Part shown: positions 18,349 through 26,260 of the stretch, one piece after another
Numbering within the stretch: the first letter of the stretch is position 1
Layout: every line of letters starts with the position of its first letter
NCBI RefSeq assembly: GCF_041438805.1
Contig: NZ_CP109190.1
Coordinates: 9,362,001-9,426,000 of the forward strand
Direction: 5' to 3'
DNA from: Streptomyces sp. NBC_01707
GTDB taxonomy: Bacteria > Actinomycetota > Actinomycetes > Streptomycetales > Streptomycetaceae
Length of the DNA stretch: 64,000 bases
Program-made: the position numbers and the translations under genes
The notes under the pieces: model-generated
Databases searched by the model: none
What the model was told of the DNA's origin: nothing
Seen by the model: the letters and a program-made list of their open reading frames with translations, nothing else

Positions 18349-19323
18349 TTACCAGGAGCGAGCGGCGCGGAGGAGGCGTTCTCGTACGGCGGAGACCGGA
18401 GCGCGGGGGAGGGCACCCGTCCGTTCCACCAGGAAGCCGGTGTTGATGGGCGGGTCCTCGGGGGTCACCAGGGGCACCAGCGCGCCGGAGGTGAGGGCGT
18501 CCTCGCACAGGTAGCGGGGCAGGACGGTGACTCCAGCCCCTGCCGCGACGGCGGCCAGCACGCCGCGCAGGTCGGGGACGACGACAGCGGGCCGGGCGGA
18601 CAGGCGGGTGCGGAAGACGTGGCGCCAGTACCTGCGCAGGATCGGCAGGTCCTCGGCGTACGCGACCAGCGGGACGCCGAGGAGAGGGCTCGGGTCGTCA
18701 CAGGCGAGCGGCCCGATCCGTCGCGCCCAGGCCGGCGCCGCCACCAGGACGAACTCCTCGTCCATGAGCGGGACCGAGATCAGGGAGCGGCCCCGCGGCC
18801 GCACGGCCGACAGAACCAGGTCGAAGCGCCCGGCGTGCAGGCCTTCGAGCAGATCTTCGGCGAGTCCCATGGTGAAGCGCAGCAGGACGCCCTGCTCCGT
18901 CAGCGGTGCAAGGGCGGGCAGCGCCCTTACGGAGATCATCTCGGCGGGGCCGCCCAGATGCACCGGCTCGGGAGGCGCCTCCACTCCGGGCCGCCCTCGG
19001 TCGGCGACGGCGGCAAGAGCGTCCAGCGGCCCGGCGACCTCGCCGGCCAGTTCGTCGGCGACCGTGGTCGGGGCCACGCCCCGGGGCAGCCGCTCGAAGA
19101 GCTGGCGGCCGAGCTGCTGCTCCAGGGCCCGCACCTGTGCGGTCACGGTGGGCTGGGAGATACCGAGCACCCGGGCGGCGGTGGTCAACGAGCGCGCGCG
19201 ATGGACGGCCAGAAAGGTCCGCAGCAGCCCGAGGTCCAGCGGGCCGCCGGAGGCCGGACCTGCTGGGGGGACATCGGGTCCGACGTCAGAGCCATCGGTC
19301 TTCTGATGAGACATGTCGGTCAC
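18349..19323 (-). CDS. LysR-family transcriptional regulator
   Basis: Predicted 324-residue regulator. The winged helix-turn-helix spans about residues 30-90: LGLLRTFLAVHRARSLTTAA, LGISQPTVTAQVRALEQQLG and LFERLPRGVAPT. The effector-binding domain follows (EPVHLGGPAEMISVRALPAL onward), ending in AGVTVLPRYLCEDAL. It is divergent from the DJ-1-like gene at 19441, with about 117 bases between the starts. LysR proteins usually control the divergent neighbour, so it probably regulates the DJ-1/MFS/SDR series. GTG at 19323 is taken as start, with an ATG three codons on as alternative; neither has a strong ribosome site. Confidence 0.88.
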   Translation of the reverse strand: MTDMSHQKTDGSDVGPDVPPAGPASGGPLDLGLLRTFLAVHRARSLTTAARVLGISQPTVTAQVRALEQQLGRQLFERLPRGVAPTTVADELAGEVAGPLDALAAVADRGRPGVEAPPEPVHLGGPAEMISVRALPALAPLTEQGVLLRFTMGLAEDLLEGLHAGRFDLVLSAVRPRGRSLISVPLMDEEFVLVAAPAWARRIGPLACDDPSPLLGVPLVAYAEDLPILRRYWRHVFRTRLSARPAVVVPDLRGVLAAVAAGAGVTVLPRYLCEDALTSGALVPLVTPEDPPINTGFLVERTGALPRAPVSAVRERLLRAARSW

Positions 19324-19440
19324 CCTATTGGTTCAACGATGGATGTGCGACCTAATGTCGTGAGCGTTCCGCCGCCGGTTTCACCGGTGGCCCCGCCATC
19401 CCTCCCGGCAAACCCGGGACGACCAGGGAGCACGTACGAC

Positions 19441-20136
19441 ATGGCAGAGATCCTCATGGTGCTGACCGGCGCCGACCACCTGACGCTGGCCGACGGCACC
19501 GAGCACCCCACGGGCTACTGGGCCGAGGAGTTCACGGCCCCCTACCGGGCCTTCACCGAGGCCGGTCACCGAGTGTCCGTCGCCACCCCGGGCGGCGTCA
19601 CGCCCACCGTCGACCCCGTCAGCCTCCGGCCTGAGGTCAACGGCGGCCCGGCGGGTGCCGCCGCGACCGCCGCCGCCCTCGACGCCGCCGCGGAACTCCG
19701 CCGCCCGCTGACCCTGGCCGACGTCGACCCGACCCGTTATGCCGCCGTCTTCTACGTCGGCGGACACGGCCCGATGCAGGATCTGTCGCAGGACGCCGAC
19801 TCCGCCCGGCTGCTGCGCACCGTGCTGGACCAGGGCAGGCCGCTGGCCGTGGTGTGCCACGGCGTGGCCGCCCTGCTCGCCACTCAGGAGCCGGACGGCA
19901 CGTGGCCGTTCGCCGGATACCGGCTCACCGGCTTCAGCGAGGCGGAGGAGAAGCAGACCGGGCTGGCCGACGGGCTGCCCTGGCTGCTGCAGGAACAGCT
20001 CATGGCCCTGGGCGCCGAGTACTCCGCTGCCGAGCCCTGGGCGCCGCACGTGGTCGTCGACCGCACCCTGCACACCGGGCAGAACCCCGCCTCCTCCGCA
20101 TCGCTCGCCGCTGCGCTCCTGAACACCATCGGCTGA
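19441..20136 (+). CDS. DJ-1/PfpI (Hsp31-like) class I glutamine amidotransferase-like protein
   Basis: Predicted 231-residue cytosolic protein. The nucleophile elbow is AVVCHGVAALL (cysteine at about residue 139), preceded by VFYVGGHGPMQDL, the oxyanion and dimer region of Hsp31-type members. The N-terminal EILMVLTGADHLTLADG followed by TGYWAEEFTAPYRAF carries the conserved Glu of the family. Known relatives act as glyoxalase III, deglycase or chaperones under carbonyl stress. The start at 19441 follows GGGAG by about eleven bases. It is the first gene of a rightward series with an MFS exporter and an SDR, under the divergent LysR regulator, which fits a response to a reactive aldehyde or quinone. 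Confidence 0.85.
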   Translation: MAEILMVLTGADHLTLADGTEHPTGYWAEEFTAPYRAFTEAGHRVSVATPGGVTPTVDPVSLRPEVNGGPAGAAATAAALDAAAELRRPLTLADVDPTRYAAVFYVGGHGPMQDLSQDADSARLLRTVLDQGRPLAVVCHGVAALLATQEPDGTWPFAGYRLTGFSEAEEKQTGLADGLPWLLQEQLMALGAEYSAAEPWAPHVVVDRTLHTGQNPASSASLAAALLNTIG

Positions 20137-20257
20137 ACCGCCGGCAAGGCACACCCACCCCGCACACGGAAGCACCCACGTGATGACGACGCCGTGCCGG
20201 CGGTCACACCCACCCCGGCCTGTATCTCCTGTCCCGTCCGACGCAGAGGATCCACCG

Positions 20258-21722
20258 GTGGGCATCCCGTACCCCGGCCGTCCGCGCGGCAGCCGAGGGC
20301 TCGTCCTCGCGCTGGGGCTGGGAGCCATGGTCGTCTCGATGATGCAGACCCTGATGGTGCCGGTCCTCGGCATCGTCCAACGGGACCTGCACGCATCGGC
20401 CGCCGACGTCAGCTGGCTCACCACGGCAACGTTGCTCTCCGCCGCCGTCTGCACCCCGCTGCTCAGCCGGGCGGGCCACCGGTACGGCGCGCGGCCGGTC
20501 CTGCTCGCCGTGCTGGCTCTCACCCTCGCTGGCTCCGTACTCGCCGCCCTCGCCGAGAGCCTGCCCCTGCTGATCGCCGGACGGGTCCTGCAGGGCGCTG
20601 CCACCGCGGTCTTTCCGCTCGCCCAGGCGGTGCTGCGCGCCGAACTGCCCGCCGAGCGACTCCCCGCGGCCATGGGGACGATCAGCGGAACCCTCGCGTT
20701 CGGCACCGGCCTGGCCCTGGCCGGGTGCCGGTCTCCTCACCGGTGGGGACGCACCCGACTACCACCGGGTGTTCTGGCTGGCGGCCGCGGTGTCCGCGCT
20801 GAGCCTGCCGGCGGTCGCCGTGCTGGTCCCCCCGTCCCGACCGGCGTGCGGCGGGCACACGGACTGGCGAGGCGCCGCGGGCCTCACAGTGGCGCTCGTC
20901 CTGCTGCTGCTCCCGCTGTCGCGGGCCACCGTGTGGGGCTGGGCGTCCGGCTGGACATCGGGATGCCTCGCGGCGAGCGTGGTGGCTGCGATGTTCTGGG
21001 TGAGGGTGGAACGGGCCGCCCCGGATCCGCTGGTCGATGTGCGCATACTCGTCCACCGGCCGGTGCTCCTCGCCAACCTGGCGGGACTGCTGCTGGGCTT
21101 CGCGATGTTCTCTCAGTTCATCCTGGTCTCGGCACTGGTGCAGATCCCGCCCGCGGCGGGCTACGGCTTCGGGGCCTCCGTCCTCAGGGCCTCGCTCGAG
21201 TACCTCCTGCCGTCCTCGCTGGCCTCGATGGCGACCGCCCGGCTCGCCGGCGTCCTGGGGCGCCGGACCGGACCACGGCGGACCCTCGCGCTGGGAGCCC
21301 TGGCGGGCGCTGCGGGTTTCGCGCTGCTTGCCGTCTCGCACGGCAGCAGTGCCGCGGTCATCGGCTCCGGACTGCTCGTCGGAATCGCCATCGCCTTCGG
21401 CTTCGCCACGCTGCCGGCCGTCCTGCTCGCCGTCGTGCCACCCGAGCACACGGGAGTCGCCAACGGCGTCAATTCCGTCGCCCGTTCGGTGGGCAGCGCG
21501 ATGGCCAGTGCCCTCGTCGCCACGCTCGTTGCAGCAGGGGACCCGGGCCGTCCCCCCGCCGAGTCCCGCTTCACGTTGTGCTTCGCCCTGGCCGGTGCCG
21601 CGCTCGCACTGATCGCGGTCCTCGCGCGCTTCGGCATGACCCCGGCCCGCAGGGGTGCCGGACGAGGCCGCGGGCGGTCCACCGGGAGCAGGCACGGGGC
21701 CGAACCGGCCCGCACCCCCTGA
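20258..21722 (+). pseudogene. MFS drug exporter gene with a frameshift
   Basis: Major facilitator of the DHA2/actinorhodin-exporter type split over two frames. The first frame covers GLVLALGLGAMVVSMMQTLM through GTGLALAG (about the first five helices, including DVSWLTTATLLSAAVCTPL). From about 20729 the protein continues one frame over as AGLLTGGDAPDYHRVFWLAA, then seven to eight further helices, ending near RRGAGRGRGR. One base too many (or two too few) around 20729 explains the switch. GTG at 20258 with AGAGGA eight bases upstream is the likely start. Either the gene is dead, or the shift is a sequencing error; every other part looks intact. Confidence 0.75.
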
Positions 21723-21784
21723 GCGAGCGGTCCCGTCATCTCCCCCCAGTACCTCGTGCATTCCGCACCCGAAAGGTGAACAGC

Positions 21785-22570
21785 ATGGCAACGATCCTCA
21801 TCACCGGCGCCTCCGACGGGCTCGGCCGGGCCCTCGCGGAGAGCCTGGCCACCGACGGCCGGCACACGCTACTGCTGCACGGCCGCGACAAGACCCGGCT
21901 CTCCGACGTTGCCGCGGCCACCGGCGGCGAGTCCTACGAGGCCGACCTCGCCTCGCTCGCCGAAGTCCGGCGATTCGCCGCCGACGTCGCAGCCACGCAC
22001 GACCGGCTGGACGTCCTCGTCAACAACGCAGGCATCGGCTTCCACGCCGAGGGAACCGAGCGGCAGACCTCCGCGGACGGGTACGAACTCCGCCTGGCGG
22101 TCAACTACCTGGCGCCCGTGGCACTCACCCGGGAACTCCTCCCGCTGCTCCACCGCGCGACACCTTCCCGCATCGTCAATATCGCCTCCATGGGCCAGCA
22201 GCCGGTCGACCTCGACGACCCGCAACTCACCCGGGAGTACTCGGACGTCGCCGCCTACTGCCGCTCCAAGCTGGCGCTGATCTGCCACAGCCTGGACCTC
22301 GCCGAAGAACTCTCAGGCACCGGCGTCACCGTCAACAGCCTCCACCCCGCAACGTTCATGCCGACGAACATGTCCCGGCAAACCGGTCTGGACATCGTCG
22401 ACTCGCTCGAGCAAGGAGTTGCCGCCACCCGGCGCCTGGTCGACCTGCCCGAGCTGGCGGGCGTCACCGGGCGCTACTTCGACGGCGAGCAGGAGGGGCG
22501 GGCGGCAGCTGAGGCATACGACCGGGAGTACCGGCGGCGCCTGGCCGCGGTCACCGAGTCGCTGCTCTGA
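21785..22570 (+). CDS. short-chain dehydrogenase/reductase (SDR)
   Basis: Predicted 261-residue NAD(P)-dependent oxidoreductase. The cofactor site is ITGASDGLGRAL (residues 6-17), with RDKTRL after the second strand favouring NADP. NNAGIG is present at about 80-85, and the catalytic Ser (IVNIASMG) and YxxxK (YCRSK, about 159-163) are in place. C-terminal HPATFMPTNMS and a Tyr/Arg-rich tail complete it. The start at 21785 follows AAAGG by about eight bases. It lies 62 bases after the MFS exporter and probably shares its transcript. The substrate is unknown; a carbonyl compound handled with the DJ-1-like protein would fit. Confidence 0.88.
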   Translation: MATILITGASDGLGRALAESLATDGRHTLLLHGRDKTRLSDVAAATGGESYEADLASLAEVRRFAADVAATHDRLDVLVNNAGIGFHAEGTERQTSADGYELRLAVNYLAPVALTRELLPLLHRATPSRIVNIASMGQQPVDLDDPQLTREYSDVAAYCRSKLALICHSLDLAEELSGTGVTVNSLHPATFMPTNMSRQTGLDIVDSLEQGVAATRRLVDLPELAGVTGRYFDGEQEGRAAAEAYDREYRRRLAAVTESLL

Positions 22571-22758
22571 GAGCGCGACCGGTCCGGCTCACCGAGCCCG
22601 GTCGACAGGACGATCAGTGTGACGGCGCGCGGGTCCTCGGGGCCGAGCCGACGCGGAACGTGGGTGTCGGACTCGGTGGCCTCACTCGGTTCGAGGGCTG
22701 GGCCGCTTCTTTGGATCCCCCGCGGTCGCCGATGTCCCGGCGGTGGCAGCCGAGGTGT

Positions 22759-23514
22759 CTATTCGCCATCTGAGCTCGGCGTGGCCGTGCTGGGTGAAGC
22801 TGTTTCGGCTCTCGTGTAGAGGATCTCGCGGGCCTGTTCCGCGGCGCGGGTGAGGCTCTCGGCGACGAAGTCGAGGAAGCGGGCGACGTTCTCCAGGCGG
22901 ACGGCGGCCGGAGTGCCGGGGCCGAGGACAGCGACGCCCTGGCGTGAGATCTCGACCTGCTGGATGAGGGCCCGGGCACTGGCGACCGTCGACTGGTACC
23001 AGAGGTCTTCGTCGACGACATAGCGGTCGCGACGGCCTTCATCGCGTTCCCTGCGGACGAGCGACTGGCTCTCCAGGAAGGCGATCGACTTCGAGATGGA
23101 CGCCGGGCTGACCTGAAGGCGCTGGACGAGTTCGGACGCCGTCAGGCTGCCGGAATCGGTGGTGAGGAGGCAGACCATCACCCGCGACATCATCTGGGAC
23201 AGGCCCGATTGCATCATGACGGTGGTGAACAGCTCCTCGTACTCACGCACGGCCTCGGCGTCGCGTCCGTGTGGCTGGGGGGCCGGCTCCACCCCTCGGG
23301 ACGAGCCAGGCTTGCGCCGGTGGGCTCGCCGTTCCGTGGCTCGGTGGGCCAGGTCCGCGCGGTAGCCGGTGGGGCCGCCGTTGCGCATCACCTCACGCGT
23401 GATCGTCGATGTCGGCCGTTCGAGACCTCTGGCGATCTCCGCGTAGGCGAGCCCGTCGGCCAGCCCCAGCGCGATCTGCTGGCGGTCCTTCTGGGTGAGC
23501 CTGCCTCCTGGCAT
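22759..23514 (-). CDS. GbsR/MarR-like transcriptional regulator with extra N-terminal HTH
   Basis: Predicted 251-residue regulator with two DNA-binding modules. Residues 1-45 (LTQKDRQQIALGLADGLAYA, then EIARGLERPTSTITREV) resemble the IS30-type HTH. From about residue 90 follows a MarR/GbsR winged helix (LTTDSGSLTASELVQRLQ, SPASISKSIAFLESQSLV, RRERDEGRRDRYVV). A C-terminal helical part may bind a ligand. The start is fixed by the sequence: AAGGAG lies six bases before ATG 23514 and inside the codons after the upstream ATG 23529, so 23514 is preferred. It faces the DUF4097/ABC genes, and repeats at 23577-23630 are candidate operators. Confidence 0.82.
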   Translation of the reverse strand: MPGGRLTQKDRQQIALGLADGLAYAEIARGLERPTSTITREVMRNGGPTGYRADLAHRATERRAHRRKPGSSRGVEPAPQPHGRDAEAVREYEELFTTVMMQSGLSQMMSRVMVCLLTTDSGSLTASELVQRLQVSPASISKSIAFLESQSLVRRERDEGRRDRYVVDEDLWYQSTVASARALIQQVEISRQGVAVLGPGTPAAVRLENVARFLDFVAESLTRAAEQAREILYTRAETASPSTATPSSDGE

Positions 23515-23576
23515 CGAGGTCTCCTTCATGGCCTGTGGTGATCCTGACGTCCTTGAGCATAGCGTTCACCCTCTAT

Positions 23577-23630
23577 GCATTGCAACGAACGGGGAGAGGC
23601 TGTTGCGTTAGGCGTCAGGAGCATTGCAAC
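23577..23630. repeat. direct repeat GCATTGCAAC with inverted GTTGC, candidate operator
   Basis: The ten bases GCATTGCAAC occur at 23577-23586 and again at 23621-23630. An inverted copy of the core (GTTGC) lies between, near 23602, and further GCAAC copies follow at about 23662 and 23698. All are in the divergent region between the GbsR-like regulator and the DUF4097 gene, so they are candidate binding sites for that regulator. Confidence 0.5.
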
Positions 23631-23765
23631 AATATATCCTTCTCACCTGCAGTTAAGCCATTCGTGCGCAACAACTACATTGCCGTCTTCATGAACGCAA
23701 CGTAGCTTTTCTGTCATCGGAAAACAGCGGGCCGACAAGGTGCGCTGCTGACAAAGGAGAGCACC

Positions 23766-24428
23766 ATGTAGAAGTTCGACACTCTCGCCCCGATCTCCGC
23801 CGTCCTGGTCATCCCTGCGGGGCGGATCCAGGTCATTGCCGCCGACCGGGCCGACACGGTGGTCGAGGTCCGGCCCGTGAATGCTTCGAAGAGCCGGGAT
23901 GTGAAGGCGGCGGAGCAGACCACGACCGAGTACGTGGACGGAGTCCTGCGGGTCGAGGTCCCGGTGAAGAACCAGTACCTGGGTCCGTCGGGGGCTGTCG
24001 AGGTGACTGTTCAGCTGCCTGCCGGGTCCCGCATCGAGGCGAAGGCGGCCGGTACCGAGTTCCGGGCCGTCGGCCGGCTCGGTGACATCGTCTTCGACGG
24101 CGCGTACCACCAGATCAAGATCGACGAGGCCGCGGGTGTCCGTCTCAGTGCGGTCGACGGTGATGTCGAGGTCGGCCGGCTGGGCGGTCCTGCGGAGATC
24201 AGTACCGCCCGGGGTGACATCCGGATCGCCGAGGCCGTGCACGGCAAGGTCGTGCTCAGTACCCAGTCCGGCGACATCTCCGTCGCCGCCGCTGCCGGGG
24301 TGTCGGCCTCCCTGGACGCCGGCACCTCCTACGGCCGCGTCAGCAACGACCTCAAGAACGACGGCACCGCCGAGCTCGCCATCCACGCGACCACCTCCCA
24401 GGGCGACATCACCGCCCGCAGCCTGTGA
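23766..24428 (+). pseudogene. DUF4097-family beta-helix protein with stop at codon 2
   Basis: The product would be a DUF4097 (adhesin-like, right-handed beta-helix) protein: KFDTLAPISAVLVIPAGRIQ, repeated turns such as GDVEVGRLGGPAEISTARGD and GKVVLSTQSGDISVAAAAG, and a normal C-terminus. A strong ribosome site (AAAGGAG) is correctly spaced before ATG 23766, but the next codon is TAG; intact relatives I recall begin MQKFDTP, so a CAG-to-TAG change is likely. The rest of the frame is open for about 218 codons. Weak initiation at GTG 23859 would remove about 31 residues. It lies beside a GbsR-like regulator and a collapsed ABC transporter, so the whole unit is probably inactive. Confidence 0.72.
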
Positions 24429-24467
24429 CCGCAGCCTGACCCGCAGCTTCCAGAAGGAGCACCACTC

Positions 24468-24658
24468 ATGACCAGCTTGGCCATCGCAGCGAACGGGCTG
24501 CGCAAGTCCTACGGCGACAAGGTCGAGACCCTGCGCGGCCTGCTCCTCGGCACCGAGATCGGCCACAACGGGTGGCTGGCGGTGGCCAAGGTGCCTGGTG
24601 CTCGCAGCGCTCGGATACCGCTGGTCGACTGCCTCGTTCAAGCATGACCCGAAGTAGT
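24468..24658 (+). pseudogene. ABC-2 transporter pair collapsed by internal deletion
   Basis: The first 18 codons (MTSLAIAANGLRKSYGDK) are the start of an ABC ATPase. The reading then jumps straight into ETLRGLLLGTEIGHNGWLAV, which is the C-terminus of an ABC-2 permease; compare ETLRGLLLGTEIGYNGWIAI in the intact permease at 60748-61539. After a further one-frame slip the permease ending LAALGYRWSTASFKHDPK is found up to TAG 24658. Roughly the whole ATPase and most of the permease have been lost between these points. It sits 39 bases after the DUF4097 pseudogene, where such an exporter would normally be co-transcribed. Confidence 0.8.
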
Positions 24659-24919
24659 CGCCATGACAGCGCGGGCCACCTTGCGCAACTGATCCCACCC
24701 GGGGCGGCGTCCACCGACACCACGTCAGTGACGCCGCCCCGTCGGCGTCCCGACCGGCTGCCGGGCCTCGCTCCCTTCGGCACCGCGGCGGGAACACCCT
24801 TAGCACGCCAAGCCTTTCGGCAGCGAGAGCAACCGCACTGCGCGCAGGGCGCGCCAGCACCCACCACGGCGAGTGCAGGGCAGAGCGGTGCCTCTCACCG
24901 ACAGCGGGGGGCCTATGCC

Positions 24920-25135
24920 GTGTTCTCACCCCGCACCACAGGCCCATCCGGGAGATGCTCCCGGCCCCTCCTGACCTCTCGCACAGCGTTGGTTCTGCTG
25001 GCTGCCATGTTCGTCGGGACAGCCGCCGGAATGTTGACCTGCATCAGCGATGGCGATGCGGCAGGAGCGATGCCGACCGGTCCCGCGGCAGAAGCAGCCA
25101 GAGGTATGGCGTTCCGCAGGCTCGTCGGTAGCTGA
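24920..25135 (+). CDS. possible small membrane protein, 71 aa
   Basis: The C-terminal half contains one clear hydrophobic helix (RTALVLLAAMFVGTAAGMLT) preceded by a basic segment and followed by an Ala/Gly-rich tail, which fits a single-pass membrane protein with the N-terminus inside. GTG 24920 with a G-rich site upstream is one plausible start. The frame stays open upstream to 24572, but that part looks non-coding. A strong hairpin starts 12 bases after the stop and serves rightward transcription, which supports expression here. No family recognised. Confidence 0.4.
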   Translation: MFSPRTTGPSGRCSRPLLTSRTALVLLAAMFVGTAAGMLTCISDGDAAGAMPTGPAAEAARGMAFRRLVGS

Positions 25136-25146
25136 GAACGAACGCC

Positions 25147-25177
25147 GGAGCCCCGGACCCGGCGAGTCCGGGGCTCC
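25147..25177 (+). terminator. 12-bp hairpin terminator
   Basis: GGAGCCCCGGAC, loop of seven, then its exact reverse complement. It ends whatever is transcribed rightward past 25135 and precedes the HD gene. Confidence 0.75.
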
Positions 25178-25242
25178 CGATTCGGCCCTCCGACATCAGT
25201 ACTGCCTACCCGGGGCCGACCGACACCAGTAGTGTCTGCGGG

Positions 25243-25845
25243 ATGACCGCGACGCCTTCGGACCTCTTGCTCCGTGCGCTGGACGCCCCGGGCGAGCCGC
25301 CTCTACGACCGTTGCCCCCCGTGGTGACGGAACTCCTGCGTTCTCTGGTGGTCCCGCCCCGTCTGGCGGCGCACCTGCGAGCGGTCCACGACGTTGCGGT
25401 CGTGCTGTCCGATTGGGTACAGGACCGCTACCCGGATCTTGCCGTCGACCGTGACGCCGTCCTCTTCGGCGCCGCGACCCATGACGTAGGTAAGACCCTG
25501 CACCCCGAGGAGCTTGCCGGTCCCGGCTCAGCACACGAGGCCGCCGGCCGTGACCTGCTTCTGGACCACGGCTTCGCGCCGGCCCTGGCTCGGTTCGCCG
25601 CCACCCACGCGAGTTGGGACGACCCCGTCGTGACGATCGAGGACCTCCTCGTCAGCACAGCCGACAAAGTGTGGAAGGACAAGCGTGTCCCCGACCTTGA
25701 GGACAGGCTCGTCCGGGCACTGGCCGGGGCGACGGGGCGGGAGCCCTGGGAGGAGTTCCTCGCGCTCGACGACCTGCTCGCGCGCCTCGGCGCGGACGCC
25801 GGCCGTCGCCTGGCCTTCCAGTCGGCATTCCCGGTCCACCCGTGA
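25243..25845 (+). CDS. HD-domain phosphohydrolase
   Basis: Predicted 200-residue cytosolic protein. Metal-ligand motifs of the HD superfamily are visible: a first His in LRAVHDVAVVLSDWV (about residues 44-58), the HD doublet in FGAATHDVGKTLHPEEL (about 76-92), and later His residues in GSAHEAAGRDLLLDHG and ATHASWDDP. SADKVWKDKR supplies the final conserved Asp and basic residues. Most family members hydrolyse nucleotides or phosphate esters; the substrate cannot be told. The ATG at 25243 has only a weak ribosome site (TGCGGG). No operon partner. Confidence 0.78.
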   Translation: MTATPSDLLLRALDAPGEPPLRPLPPVVTELLRSLVVPPRLAAHLRAVHDVAVVLSDWVQDRYPDLAVDRDAVLFGAATHDVGKTLHPEELAGPGSAHEAAGRDLLLDHGFAPALARFAATHASWDDPVVTIEDLLVSTADKVWKDKRVPDLEDRLVRALAGATGREPWEEFLALDDLLARLGADAGRRLAFQSAFPVHP

Positions 25846-26260
25846 GTCGGCCTGTTCGGACGGACGGCCAGTAGTCGTAGAGCCTGCACAACGCGCGGGG
25901 CTGTTCGCGTGCAGACAGCACCCGATCGACGGGCTGGTGATGTGCCTGCTGATCGAGCTCCTCGGCGTGGACGACACGCGACCGGCCGTCGGACTGGATT
26001 GACGTCGCCCTGTCCCGCAAGTCAGCACGCTACTCGGCCCGTTACCGTTCGAGGTGGTCCGAGCGAGCGGTACAGGCGGCCCGCAGGAGGGGCCGAGCGC
26101 CGCACGCGGCGACTGGGGCCCGACATCGGGACGTCGCATGCAACCGAGCACGCTTCCGGCCGGTCGAGTCGGCCACAGCGCTCAGACACAACGACGAATT
26201 GTGACTGAGTACTTGAGTGGCAGAGCTCGCCAACTGAGCTGCTGAGACGCCGGCAAGCGG
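25846..26260. other. gap, possible remnant
   Basis: A + strand frame ending at 26002 has a natural-looking C-terminus (IDGLVMCLLIELLGVDDTRP) without a recognisable start, perhaps the end of a lost gene. Nothing else was seen. Confidence 0.35.

Noticed and set aside
18619..19440. Upstream extension of the DJ-1-like frame to 18619
   Set aside because: It is antisense to the LysR gene; ATG 19441 begins the family sequence.
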